Positions 21,826-30,825 of a stretch of 64,000 bases of DNA are shown here, piece after piece (the first letter of the stretch is position 1; the number at the start of each line of letters is the position of its first letter). Under the pieces are notes generated by a model. That model saw only the letters and a list, made by a program, of their open reading frames with translations, ran no database searches and was not told where the DNA came from. The DNA is taken from contig NZ_JACYXK010000028.1 of NCBI RefSeq assembly GCF_014842975.1, positions 310,001 to 374,000 of the forward strand, given 5' to 3'. Position numbers and translations under genes: made by a program. Source of the stretch: Rhodanobacter sp. DHB23. Its GTDB lineage: Bacteria > Pseudomonadota > Gammaproteobacteria > Xanthomonadales > Rhodanobacteraceae.

Positions 21826-23298
21826 ATGTCCCTGCACGACGCCGAGTCCCCTTCACACGCCGATGCCGCCGCGCCGGCGGCCGTGCCCGGGACGGCACCC
21901 GCGGTTTCCTCGCGCGAACGCTACCGCGGCCTGCTCTGGCTGGTCGCAGCAGCGTTCTTCATGCAGTCGCTCGACTCCACCGTGGTCAACACCGCGGTGC
22001 CGGCGATGGCCGATGCGCTGAAGGAAACGCCGCTGGGCATGCGTAGCGCGCTGACCAGCTACGTGTTGACCCTGGCGATCCTGATCCCGGCCAGCCCGTG
22101 GCTGTGCGACCGCTTCGGCACGCGCCGGGTGTTCGGCGCCGCCATCGTGCTGTTCGGCCTGGGCTCGCTGCTGTGCGGCCTGGCGCAGACGCTGCCCCAG
22201 CTGGTGGCCGCGCGCGTGCTGCAGGGCGTGGGCGGCGCGTCGCTGATGCCGGTGGGCCGCTACGTGCTGGTGCGCAGCATCGACAAGCGCGAGTTCGTGG
22301 CCGCGATGAGCACGGTCGCCACCTTCGGCCTGCTCGGCTCGGTGCTCGGCCCGTTGCTGGGCGGCGCGCTGGTGGAATACACCTCGTGGCGGCTGATCTT
22401 CCTGGTCAACGTGCCGGTGGCGATCGCCGGCATGTGGATGAACCAGCGCGACATGCCCGAATACCGGCTCGATCGCGCCAATCCCTTCGACCTCACGGGC
22501 TTCCTGCTGTTCGCCGCGGCTTCCGCGCTGCTGCTCGCCGCCTCGGAACTGGCCGGCGCCGATCCGGCGCCGTGGGGAGAGATGGCCGCCTGCAGCGGCA
22601 TCGCCCTGCTGCTCGGCGTGGTCTACGTCTGGCGCAGCCGGCGCACCGCGCACCCGGTGGCCGATCTTTCCCTGCTGCGCGTCCGCAGCGTGTGGGTGTC
22701 GCTGGCCGGCGGCCTGTTCACCCGGCTGGGCATCTCCGGCATGTTCCTGCTGCTGGTGCTGTTCCTGCAGGTGGGTTGCGGCTGGTCGCCGCTGGCGGCG
22801 GGCCTGATGATGGTGCCGCAGGCGCTGGGCTCGATCGCCGCGAAGTGGGCGGTCAACCGCGCGCTGGCGCACTTCGGCTACCGCCGCCTGCTGCTGGGCA
22901 ACACCCTGATGGTGGCGCTGCTGCTGGCCGCGTTCGCGCTGTTCGGGCAGGACACGCCGGGCTGGCTGGTCGCCGTGTTCACCTTCGCCTATGGCGCCTT
23001 CGCCGGCCTGCAGTACACCGTGATGAACACGCTGATCTACAACGACCTGGACATCCGGCACGCCTCGATGGCCTCGTCGATGGCGTCCACCGTGCAGTAC
23101 CTCGCGATGAGCTTCGGCATCGCGCTGTCCACCCTGCTGATGCAGGCGCTGCTGCGCGGGCACGCGCCGCACGACTTCGTGGTCGCGTTCCGCTGGACGG
23201 TGCTGCTGTTGGCCGCGGTCACCGCCGCCGCCAGCCGCGTGTTCGGCCAGTTGCGCGACAACCGGCAGCAGCCCGGGGCGCTGCCCGCCACGCGCTGA
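21826..23298 (+). CDS. DHA2-family MFS drug exporter
   Basis: A 490-residue protein with fourteen membrane segments, the DHA2 (EmrB/QacA-like) architecture. The first helix carries FMQSLDSTVVNTAVPAMAD (motif D1). LCDRFGTRRVFGAAIVLFGLGS is motif A, and VLGPLLGGALVEYTSWRLIFLVNVP is the antiporter motif C region. DHA2 members export lipophilic drugs, bile salts or quaternary amines with protons. No EmrA-like adaptor or regulator gene is adjacent. The spacing to the next gene (about 60 bases) allows co-transcription. Confidence 0.93.
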   Translation: MSLHDAESPSHADAAAPAAVPGTAPAVSSRERYRGLLWLVAAAFFMQSLDSTVVNTAVPAMADALKETPLGMRSALTSYVLTLAILIPASPWLCDRFGTRRVFGAAIVLFGLGSLLCGLAQTLPQLVAARVLQGVGGASLMPVGRYVLVRSIDKREFVAAMSTVATFGLLGSVLGPLLGGALVEYTSWRLIFLVNVPVAIAGMWMNQRDMPEYRLDRANPFDLTGFLLFAAASALLLAASELAGADPAPWGEMAACSGIALLLGVVYVWRSRRTAHPVADLSLLRVRSVWVSLAGGLFTRLGISGMFLLLVLFLQVGCGWSPLAAGLMMVPQALGSIAAKWAVNRALAHFGYRRLLLGNTLMVALLLAAFALFGQDTPGWLVAVFTFAYGAFAGLQYTVMNTLIYNDLDIRHASMASSMASTVQYLAMSFGIALSTLLMQALLRGHAPHDFVVAFRWTVLLLAAVTAAASRVFGQLRDNRQQPGALPATR

Positions 23299-23358
23299 GC
23301 ATCGCCGCCGCGCGGCAACGCGATAGCATGCAGCACTGCCCTCGCCCGGACGCGCCGC

Positions 23359-24564
23359 ATGCACCACGCCAGCGACATCCTGCTCACCCTGTTCATCGTG
23401 TTCGTCGCCGCCCAGGTCGGCGGCGAAATCGCGCAGCGGCTGAAGCTGCCCGGCGTGGTGGGCGAGATCGCCGCGGGCTGCGTGGTCGGCCCTTCCCTGC
23501 TCGGCTGGATCGTGCCGGAACAGGTCGCCACCGGCACGCCGCTGGACGTGCTGGCCGAGATCGGCGTGGTGCTGCTGCTGTTCTCGGTGGGCCTGGAAAC
23601 GCGGCTGGACGATCTGAAGAAGGTGGGCCGGACCGCCCTGCTGGTCGGCGTGGTCGGCGTGCTGGTGCCGTTCGGCATGGGTGCGCTGTGGGCGCACGGC
23701 AGCGGCTTCGACTGGGACAAGTCCATGTTCGTGGCGGCCGCCTTCGTCGCCACCTCGGCCGGCATCACCGCGCGCGTGCTGCAGGAACTGGGGGCGCTGC
23801 AGCGCATGGAGAGCAAGGTGATCCTCGGCGCCGCCGTGATCGACGACATCCTCGCCATGCTGCTGCTCGGCGTGGTGGTGTCGCTGCAGGGCGGCGCGGG
23901 CTTCGACGGCGGCCGCCTGCTGCTGGTGCTGGGCGAGGCCGTGGGCTTCATCGCGGTGATCGGCTGGGGCGGCTCGCGGGTGATGCGCCGGCACTCGCAC
24001 TGGCTGGACAAGCCGCGCAATGTGCAATCGCCGCTGCTGGTCGCGCTGGCGCTGTGCCTCGGCCTGGCCTGGGTCTCCACCCTGTTCGGCCTCGCCGCCA
24101 TCATCGGCGCCTTCCTCGCCGGCATGATCGCCTCCGAAACCCGCCAGCAGCACACGCTGGAACAGCAGACCCGGCCGCTGCTGGCCCTGCTCACGCCGTT
24201 CTTCTTCGTGGTCACCGGCAGCAAGATCGACCTGCACGAACTGGCCGGCGCCGACGCACTGTGGGCGCTGCTGCTCGCCACCGTGATCGCGATCGTCTCC
24301 AAGCTGGTCGGAGGCGGGCTGGGCGCGCTGCCGCTGGGCAGGCGCGGCGCCGCCATCGTGGGCTTCGGCATGGTGCCGCGCGGCGAGGTGGGCGTGGTGA
24401 TCGCCAGCCTCGGCCTCGCCGCCGGCGTGTTCGACAACCGCATCTACGCGATCATCGTGGCGATGTCCCTGCTCACCGCGATGGTGACGCCGCCGGTCCT
24501 TGCATGGCTGCTGCGGCACACGCCCGCAAGCGATGGCACGGCCGGGACGGATACCACGTCGTGA
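23359..24564 (+). CDS. CPA2-family cation:proton antiporter
   Basis: A 401-residue membrane protein matching the Na+/H+ exchanger domain of the CPA2 family (KefB/NapA-like). It has about twelve to thirteen segments, with LKLPGVVGEIAAGCVVGPSLLGW near the start and the AAVIDDILAMLLL segment that carries the paired acidic transport residues. There is no C-terminal RCK/TrkA-N domain, so it lacks the nucleotide-gating part of KefB/C. It is probably a housekeeping pH or ion exchanger. The ion is not determined. Confidence 0.92.
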   Translation: MHHASDILLTLFIVFVAAQVGGEIAQRLKLPGVVGEIAAGCVVGPSLLGWIVPEQVATGTPLDVLAEIGVVLLLFSVGLETRLDDLKKVGRTALLVGVVGVLVPFGMGALWAHGSGFDWDKSMFVAAAFVATSAGITARVLQELGALQRMESKVILGAAVIDDILAMLLLGVVVSLQGGAGFDGGRLLLVLGEAVGFIAVIGWGGSRVMRRHSHWLDKPRNVQSPLLVALALCLGLAWVSTLFGLAAIIGAFLAGMIASETRQQHTLEQQTRPLLALLTPFFFVVTGSKIDLHELAGADALWALLLATVIAIVSKLVGGGLGALPLGRRGAAIVGFGMVPRGEVGVVIASLGLAAGVFDNRIYAIIVAMSLLTAMVTPPVLAWLLRHTPASDGTAGTDTTS

Positions 24565-24691
24565 CCGGGTGGAAAAAAGCCGCCACGCGCGGCGAGCGGC
24601 AACCTCGTTCACGCTGCGTGCGAGTGGTGACGGCATAAACTTGCGACCGGTCGCATCGATTCCGCGCCGCCCACCCAAGGAGGTCTTCGCC

Positions 24692-25153
24692 ATGAGCAAC
24701 CCATCCCTGCTCGCCCTCTCGCTCGCCGCCGTGCTCGGCCTCGCCGCCAGCGGCACCGCCAACGCTCAGAACAACGGCGTGCTGGTACGCAACGACGGCA
24801 TCTACCTGCGCTGCGACCAGTGCGGCACCGTGCAGCGCGTGGAACAGAACATCACCCAGGGCGGCGGCCACGGCACCGCCGGCGCGATCATCGGCGCGAT
24901 CGCCGGCGGCGTGCTCGGCAACCAGGTCGGCAAGGGCAACGGCAAGAAGCTCGCCACCGTGGGCGGCGCCGTCGGCGGCGGCCTCGCCGGCCACGCGATC
25001 GGCAACAATGCCGGCAGCAACACCAGCTGGCTCGTGCGCATCAGGATGGGCAACGGCAGCTACCAGAACATCCAGGTCAGGGACGCCAGCGGCATCCGCC
25101 AGGGCGACCTGGTGCAGGTGGACGCGAACGGGAACATCGCGCGGATCCAGTAA
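24692..25153 (+). CDS. Glycine-zipper 2TM domain lipoprotein-like exported protein
   Basis: A 153-residue exported protein. A signal peptide (about 1-25, cleavage after ANA) has no lipobox Cys. Two Gly-zipper helices follow (AGAIIGAIAGGVLGNQVG and TVGGAVGGGLAGHAIGNNAG), as in the Rick_17kDa/glycine-zipper 2TM family of outer-membrane proteins. The C-terminal 45 residues form a small beta domain ending VQVDANGNIARIQ. AAGGAGG precedes the ATG. A strong terminator follows. The last ~30 codons have a decayed second copy at 28.3 kb. Confidence 0.9.
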   Translation: MSNPSLLALSLAAVLGLAASGTANAQNNGVLVRNDGIYLRCDQCGTVQRVEQNITQGGGHGTAGAIIGAIAGGVLGNQVGKGNGKKLATVGGAVGGGLAGHAIGNNAGSNTSWLVRIRMGNGSYQNIQVRDASGIRQGDLVQVDANGNIARIQ

Positions 25154-25176
25154 GGGTTACCGGACGGTGGAAAGAC

Positions 25177-25200
25177 GAAACGCCCCGAACGGGGCGTTTC
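25177..25200 (+). terminator. Intrinsic terminator after the glycine-zipper gene
   Basis: GAAACGCCCC at 25177-25186, a four-base loop, and GGGGCGTTTC at 25191-25200 form a perfect ten-pair stem followed by GTTTGGG. It lies 23 bases after the stop codon. Confidence 0.9.
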
Positions 25201-25454
25201 GTTTGGGCGCCTACCAAACCAGGTCCGGCTGCACGTCGCCTCCTGTGCCGACATGGCGATGAGTGACCCTGTCCCACTCCCTCACCCCCATTCCTTCGCC
25301 GTTCCTCGCATTCGGGGTTTCCTCGATGGACTTCCGCATGCGTCAAACCTGCGACCTTCCCGGCAGAGCCGCCCCCCCCCTTGCCGACCTGGACGATGCC
25401 GGCAGGGCGCATGAAGGCCAGGCCGAGCCACCATGAAGCCCCCGGCCGGAACGG
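25201..25454. other. Intergenic stretch without a gene
   Basis: About 250 bases between the terminator and the stop of the M48 peptidase gene. It contains a run of about nine C residues near 25372-25380. No coding frame with family similarity, RNA gene or clear repeat was seen. Confidence 0.5.
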
Positions 25455-27443
25455 TTACGCTGCCGATGCCTGGAGCGGCACGGGACAATGCAGGCTGGCG
25501 CAGATGACACGCAGCAACTCTTGCTCGGTTGGCGTCACCACGCCATCCGCCTGAATCGCGCCCTGCAGGCTTTGAATCACGATTTCCTTGGCCGCAGGCA
25601 GCAGGCCATCGAGATCATCCAGCGCCTGGTCCAGCCTTGGCTGCCACTCCAGCGGGAGTGCCTGCCACTGGAATGCCGTACCCGGGAACGCCTGATTCAT
25701 CGCGACAAGCCATGCCCGTCGCGCCAGGGCCTCGTCGTGGCTGCCGTATACCGCAACGACTGCACATGCCAGGGAAAGGCTCTTCGCACATGCAGGCAAT
25801 TTCTTCTGGCCCGCCGATGGCGTGCCACGCGGTTTGGCCGCCTCGCGCAGATACACGCGCAGCAGCCGCACGAGGCAATAATCATCGAGCTCGACCTGGG
25901 GGTCGATGCCGACTATTGCATCAAGCGTTTCACGCAGCGTTTCCAGGCGACCGGACGGCAATTGCTTCAACGCGGGGAGCGCCAGGGCAATCAGCGGCAT
26001 GCGCTGTACTGCGCTCAACGTCGATTCGTCAGCGACGAGTTTTTCCGTGGCAGCCAGCACATCGTCGCCAAACGCATCGGCGATGAGTCGCCGTTGCCGC
26101 GATCGCAACTCCTCATGTTCCGAGATGGCCAGGGCCAGGGCGAGGGTCAAGGCCGTCTCGGCCTGCCGTGTTGCCGCCATCAGGCTTGATGGCATGCTGT
26201 CTCGTACGGCGATCGCATGCTGGACGCTTTCATGCAGGGCAACGTCAGGCGTGGCAACGTCAGGCGTGGAAGCGGCCTGCGTGGCCCCCGCGGTTGCCAC
26301 GGCGGCGGTTGCCGCCATGGCCGTCGCCGTATCTGCGCCACCTGGCCATTCCAGCGGCGGCAAGTCCTTCTTCGGCCTTACCCCGTTTTCGCTGGCCGTA
26401 TGGGCATTGCCCTGGCCAGCGCCACCGCGGACCGTGGCGCGCTCCAGCTCCAGCAGTTGCTGCTCGCGGAACCAGGGCTCCAGCAACCGTATGCGCTGCA
26501 TGAGTGGCGGGTGGGTGCTGAACCATGAGTTGAACGCGTCCACGTCGCCAAACATCATGTGCGCGACTTCGTGCCGGTTTCCGGCCCGCAACAGCGACCC
26601 CCAGGGTGTCACCGCGATTTTCTTCAACGCACCGGCGATACCCGAGGTCTGCCGCGTGAATTGCACGGCGGATGCATCGGCCAGGGATTCCCGCGAACGT
26701 GCCACGGCGGCCTGGATGATCCGCCCGAAGAAATAGCCGATCGACCCGATGACGATGAAACCCATGCCAAACAGGTAGCCGACGACTTTTTTCTCGGCTT
26801 CGCTCTCGGGGTCGCCATAGCCGCTGGTCCATGCGAACTGCCGCCCGATCACGGATATCGCCATGATGCCGAACAACAGCCCCATCAAGCGGATGTTGAG
26901 CCGCATGTCGCCGTTGAGCACATGGCTGAACTCATGGGCGATCACGCCTTGCAGCTCGTCGCGCGTGAGATGGTCGAGGCATCCCTGCGTTACGCACATC
27001 GCGGCGTCGGACGCCGAGTAGCCGGCGGCAAATGCATTGATGCCAGGCTCGTTCGGCATGAGGTAGATATCCGGCACCGGCATGCCGGAGGCGATCGCCA
27101 CTTCTTCGACCACATTGCGCAACTGCATGAGTTGCGGACTGGCGACATCGGGCGGCACCGGGATGCCGCCCACCTCTTCGGCCACCGCACAGCCGCCTTC
27201 GGCAAGGCTTCGAATGCGGTAGAACGCGCACCCGAATATCAATGCCAGCACGGCCAGCGTGGTCCACGCCATCAGCCGGTGCTGGTACGCGGCAAGATCA
27301 TTCGCCCGGAGCCAGGGGTGTCCGAACAGCACGAATACCGAAAGATCCATCGCAGCCACGACGGCAACGACGGCGAGGGCGAACAGCAGCACGAGTATCC
27401 GCGTGCTGCTGCGCACCTTTGCCTGCCTGGCAAAGAAATCCAT
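25455..27443 (-). CDS. M48-family (HtpX-like) membrane metallopeptidase with C-terminal TerB-like region
   Basis: A 662-residue inner-membrane zinc protease. Two membrane segments lie at about 16-40 and 58-76. The zinc motif HEFSH (170-174) follows GVIA, and the third ligand Glu lies in SRESLADASA (about 250-259); two more hydrophobic segments sit between them. After residue about 340 comes an extension absent from HtpX. It is Ala-rich, then helical, and ends in IQADGVVTPTEQELLRVICASLHCP, which resembles TerB/tellurite-type helical domains. The gene lies 47 bases downstream of lemA and is read as its operon partner. A quality-control role is likely; the substrate is unknown. Confidence 0.9.
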   Translation of the reverse strand: MDFFARQAKVRSSTRILVLLFALAVVAVVAAMDLSVFVLFGHPWLRANDLAAYQHRLMAWTTLAVLALIFGCAFYRIRSLAEGGCAVAEEVGGIPVPPDVASPQLMQLRNVVEEVAIASGMPVPDIYLMPNEPGINAFAAGYSASDAAMCVTQGCLDHLTRDELQGVIAHEFSHVLNGDMRLNIRLMGLLFGIMAISVIGRQFAWTSGYGDPESEAEKKVVGYLFGMGFIVIGSIGYFFGRIIQAAVARSRESLADASAVQFTRQTSGIAGALKKIAVTPWGSLLRAGNRHEVAHMMFGDVDAFNSWFSTHPPLMQRIRLLEPWFREQQLLELERATVRGGAGQGNAHTASENGVRPKKDLPPLEWPGGADTATAMAATAAVATAGATQAASTPDVATPDVALHESVQHAIAVRDSMPSSLMAATRQAETALTLALALAISEHEELRSRQRRLIADAFGDDVLAATEKLVADESTLSAVQRMPLIALALPALKQLPSGRLETLRETLDAIVGIDPQVELDDYCLVRLLRVYLREAAKPRGTPSAGQKKLPACAKSLSLACAVVAVYGSHDEALARRAWLVAMNQAFPGTAFQWQALPLEWQPRLDQALDDLDGLLPAAKEIVIQSLQGAIQADGVVTPTEQELLRVICASLHCPVPLQASAA

Positions 27444-27490
27444 GTCGCTTTCCCCAGCGAGCCGACGCGGTCCGATGCTTCAGCGCACGA

Positions 27491-28078
27491 TCAACCGAAA
27501 GAAACCTTGGGCGCCTCGCGCATCGCCTTGTCTTCGATCTCCAGCGACTGCGCTTCCTTGAAGCTGAAGTTGTTGGCGATAAACGAACCGGGGAAAACCT
27601 CGCAACGATTGTTGTACGTCATGACCGCATCGTTGTAAGCCTGCCGTGCGAACGCCACCCGGTTTTCGGTGGACGTGAGCTCTTCGGTGAGCTGCATCAT
27701 CGTTTCGTTGGCCTTGAGGTCCGGATAGGACTCGCTCACGGCAAACAGGCGACCCAGGCTCTGCGTCAAGCCGTCTTCAGTCGCCGACAATTGCTGCATG
27801 GCCTGGGGATCGCCCGGATTGCGCTTGGCCGCGGCCAGCCCGCCGATTGCCGCGCTGCGTGCCTGTGCAACCGCCTCGAGCGTGCCGCGCTCATGGGCGA
27901 GATAAGCCTTGGCGGTTTCCACCAGATTCGGGATCAGATCGTGGCGGCGCGTGAGCTGGACATCGATCTGTGCGAACGCGTTCTTGTAGCTGTTACGCGC
28001 GGTCACCAATCCGTTGTAGATGGAGACCACGTAGACGATGGCCACGACGATGATGGCCAGAAGAATCAGCAGACCCAT
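27491..28078 (-). CDS. lemA: LemA family protein
   Basis: A 195-residue protein with one N-terminal membrane helix (MGLLILLAIIVVAIVYVVSIYNG) and a long four-helix domain. Signature pieces are QIDVQLTRRHDLIPNLVETAKAYL and YNDAVMTYNNRCEVFPGSFIA. The start at 28078 has AAGGGG seven bases upstream; an alternative ATG at 28102 adds eight residues but has a poorly spaced site. LemA proteins are frequently paired with M48 peptidases, as here, but their molecular function is unsettled. Confidence 0.92.
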   Translation of the reverse strand: MGLLILLAIIVVAIVYVVSIYNGLVTARNSYKNAFAQIDVQLTRRHDLIPNLVETAKAYLAHERGTLEAVAQARSAAIGGLAAAKRNPGDPQAMQQLSATEDGLTQSLGRLFAVSESYPDLKANETMMQLTEELTSTENRVAFARQAYNDAVMTYNNRCEVFPGSFIANNFSFKEAQSLEIEDKAMREAPKVSFG

Positions 28079-28291
28079 GATGAAGCCCCTTGAGGCGTTC
28101 ATTCGCCTCCCCTCGAGGAGCGTATCACGGCATATCACGCCATTTCTTGCGGGCTGGCCGGGTGCAAAGGTGTCCGGCGCATAGACCGTGCATTGCGTCG
28201 GGATCAGACCAACGCAACGACGCCGGAAACGCATTGCCGTCGAACGCGACGATGTTCCGCTGGCGATCCGGGTCTACCCGTCGGCCATTGA

Positions 28292-28390
28292 TCCCTCCAC
28301 CAGGACATCCAGGTCAAGGACGCCAGCGGCATCCGCCAAGGCGACCTGATGCTGATGCAGGCGGACGCGAACATCGCGCGGATCCAGTGA
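28292..28390 (+). pseudogene. Decayed C-terminal fragment of a glycine-zipper protein gene
   Basis: The frame opens after a stop ending at 28291 and encodes QDIQVKDASGIRQGD, then LMLMQADANIARIQ and a stop. This is nearly identical to the last ~30 codons of the intact gene at 24692-25153, at DNA as well as protein level. The signal peptide and zipper helices are absent, and one in-frame codon has been lost (NGN becomes N). It is therefore a truncated duplicate, not an independent gene. Confidence 0.85.
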
Positions 28391-28701
28391 GCGCGGCCAG
28401 ATCGCGCCCGGACATGGCGCCACGGCCGGAGCATTGCGTCCGGGCGTCGCACCCTGCGCTTGCCCTGCCCCGGCAACCGGTACAAGCGAACCTGGCCGGG
28501 CCAGCCCGATGCCAGCTCGCTCCGCGGTCTGCCGCCACGCCCGGACGGATGCCGCGGATCACCTCCCCCGCTGCCGCGCAAGCCTGCCGCCTAATATCTC
28601 CAACGGCATAACGATCTGCGATTTGGCCATTCCACCCCTAGCGGACGCTTAACGACCTCCGTGGTTCTCTGGAACCGAGCACGCCAGCACCGGAGGCACC
28701 G
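28391..28701. other. Intergenic stretch before the cysteine dioxygenase gene
   Basis: About 310 bases after the duplicated fragment, plus roughly 210 bases before it (28079-28291). I see no further gene. A promoter for the dioxygenase gene is expected here but no convincing -35/-10 pair was picked out. Confidence 0.4.
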
Positions 28702-29289
28702 ATGTACGACGCACTCACACCCTCCATCCGCGCATGGAACGCGCGGGTTCTCGCAACCATCGAAAGATGCGTGGACAGGCAGGCGCAGGTCGACGTGGAC
28801 AGGATTGCCGCGGGGCTTTCGCAGGTTGCGGCATGGCCCGGCTGCCCGCAGGCCACCCTGCTTTCCCCGGCAACGGAGGCACCGTCCTATCGACGGCTGC
28901 CGCTCGGCACGGGCAACGCACGCAACCATGAAGCGCTGTTGATCGTGTGGCCACCGGGCCATGCGACACCGGTCCACGACCATGACGGCCTGTGGGGCAT
29001 GGAGTTCGTGCTCGATGGCGTACTGGAGGTGGAATCCTTCAAGCTCCTCCCGCAGCCGCCCATCCGCCTGGAGCGCGACCACAGCCGGGTCATCGGCGTC
29101 GGCGATCACGTGGCGTTTTCCCGGGCCGACTACGCGCATCGATGCCGCAACCTCTCCAGGCAACGCCAGGCGCTCTCCCTGCACGTGTACGGCGGCGAGC
29201 TGAACCGCTATCGCAGCTTCGTCCACGACCGCGGGCAATGGTCCAGCGAGCTGCATCAGGCCGTGCGCGAAAGCGCGATGCCGGCGTAG
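28702..29289 (+). CDS. Cysteine dioxygenase-like cupin
   Basis: A 195-residue type I cysteine dioxygenase-like protein, which would oxidise cysteine (or a related thiol such as 3-mercaptopropionate) to its sulfinate. The iron triad is intact: His92 and His94 in PVHDHDG, and His146 in YAHRCRN. The position of the mammalian Tyr-linked Cys93 is Gly (G99), as in bacterial enzymes. The C-terminal SLHVYGGELNRY is typical. GGAGGC precedes the ATG. The next gene, an FAD protein, starts 44 bases later, so the pair probably forms an operon. Confidence 0.9.
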   Translation: MYDALTPSIRAWNARVLATIERCVDRQAQVDVDRIAAGLSQVAAWPGCPQATLLSPATEAPSYRRLPLGTGNARNHEALLIVWPPGHATPVHDHDGLWGMEFVLDGVLEVESFKLLPQPPIRLERDHSRVIGVGDHVAFSRADYAHRCRNLSRQRQALSLHVYGGELNRYRSFVHDRGQWSSELHQAVRESAMPA

Positions 29290-29333
29290 GCGTCCCTTCC
29301 CCTCCCCTTCCAAGTCCCAAGGGATCCCTGACC

Positions 29334-30737
29334 ATGTCGGATATCGCAATCATCGGCGGCGGCGCGGCCGGCGCGGCACTGTTCGGTGCGCTCCTTTCAC
29401 GCGACGCATCCGCCAACGTGCACTGGGTGACGGGCAGCACGCCCCGCATCGGGCGTGGCGTGGCCTACGGCACGTCGCACAACCATCACCTGCTGAATGT
29501 CCGGGCAGGCGGCATGGGCCTGTACCCGGATGCGGACGAGGGTTTCGCCGAATACGGCGCCAGGAACCATGCCGGCGCCAGGCCCACCGATTTCCTGCCG
29601 CGCAGCCTGTTCGGCGAATACATCGAATCGCAGCTGGGCAAGCGCATACGCAACGCGGAACAGCGCGGAAGACGCTTCGCCATCGTTCCCGCCACCGCCT
29701 TGGGCATCCAGGCTTCCGGCAGCGGCTACGAGATCGCACTCGACAACGGCGGCACCGTGTCCGCCGGACAAATCGTCCTGGCATTGGGCGCGCTTCCCCC
29801 GCGCCCCTTGCGGACGGTCTCGAAACGCGCACTCGGCAGCGGCGCCTACGTCCTCGACCCGTGGAGCCTCACCACGCGCCCGGCCCATCCACGCCGGCTC
29901 ATCGTGATCGGCACCGGACTGACCGCCATCGACACCCTGATCTCGGCCTCCATCCGCTGGCCGGACGTCGAGCTGGTCGCCGTCTCGCGCCACGGCCTGC
30001 CGCCGTTCGTGCACCCGGCGCTGCCCATCGACCCGTTCCCGCGGCAGGCCGAACTCAACGCCCGGCTGCTGGCATGCGACGGGCCGGCGCCCGTCCTCGC
30101 CGAGATCCGGCGCACCTTCCGCGAGCACCCGCACGTCGACTGGCGCGGCGTGATCGACGGCATGCGCCCGGTCAACGCGAAACTCTGGCAGGCCTTCACG
30201 CCGCGCCAGCGCAAGCAGTTCCTGCGGCATGCGCGCTGGTTGTGGGAATCGGCGCGCCACCGCCTGGCCCCGCAGCCGGCCGAGATCATCCAGCAATTGC
30301 GCGACGAAGGGCGATTGCGGATCCACGCGGCCCGCGTGCTCGGGGTGGACGGCGCAGGCCCGCTCGATGTGACGGTCCGATCCCGCGACAACCAGCTCGT
30401 GACCACGCTGCAGTCCGACATCGTCGTGCAGGCGACCGGCCTGGACACCGCGGCCGCCTTCGCCGAGCACCCCCTGGTGTCCGGTCTGCTGCGGGATGGC
30501 CTGGCGTCGCCCGATCCGTTGCAACTTGGCGTGCTGGCCGAACCGGACGGACGACTGGTAAACGCCGCCGGCCAGATACAGCCGGGGCTCCATGCCATCG
30601 GATCGCTGCTGCGAGGCAACCTGTGGGAATGTACGGCGATGCCGGAAATCCGCGGCGCCGCCGATGCGTTGGCGACACTGTTGAGTTCGCCATGTGTCGG
30701 GCACGACGAACGGTGCGCGGTGCTTGCCGCGAGCTAA
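29334..30737 (+). CDS. FAD/NAD(P)-binding protein (HpyO-like)
   Basis: A 467-residue flavoprotein of the FAD-NAD(P)-binding family (HpyO/YdhS-like). The N-terminal dinucleotide loop is IAIIGGGAAGAALFGALL (4-21), followed by GRGVAYGTSHNHHLLNVRAGGM, a family hallmark. The second Rossmann loop is VIGTGLTAIDTL (about 190-201), and ATGLDT plus GLHAIGSLLRGNLWECTAMPEIR lie near the C-terminus. The reaction is unknown. Placement after the cysteine dioxygenase gene suggests sulfur or amino-acid oxidation (inference). No partner reductase is adjacent. Confidence 0.9.
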   Translation: MSDIAIIGGGAAGAALFGALLSRDASANVHWVTGSTPRIGRGVAYGTSHNHHLLNVRAGGMGLYPDADEGFAEYGARNHAGARPTDFLPRSLFGEYIESQLGKRIRNAEQRGRRFAIVPATALGIQASGSGYEIALDNGGTVSAGQIVLALGALPPRPLRTVSKRALGSGAYVLDPWSLTTRPAHPRRLIVIGTGLTAIDTLISASIRWPDVELVAVSRHGLPPFVHPALPIDPFPRQAELNARLLACDGPAPVLAEIRRTFREHPHVDWRGVIDGMRPVNAKLWQAFTPRQRKQFLRHARWLWESARHRLAPQPAEIIQQLRDEGRLRIHAARVLGVDGAGPLDVTVRSRDNQLVTTLQSDIVVQATGLDTAAAFAEHPLVSGLLRDGLASPDPLQLGVLAEPDGRLVNAAGQIQPGLHAIGSLLRGNLWECTAMPEIRGAADALATLLSSPCVGHDERCAVLAAS

Positions 30738-30825
30738 GGGTCGCTAACAAAACCTGCCAATGCATCTGGCACAGATGACGGCGTAGGCAAGAACGAGCAG
30801 CGCAACGTTGCGTATTGAGACGTCG

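Noticed and set aside
25372-25380. Poly-C run as a phase-variation tract
   Set aside because: It lies in an intergenic gap with no reading frame or promoter that it could switch.
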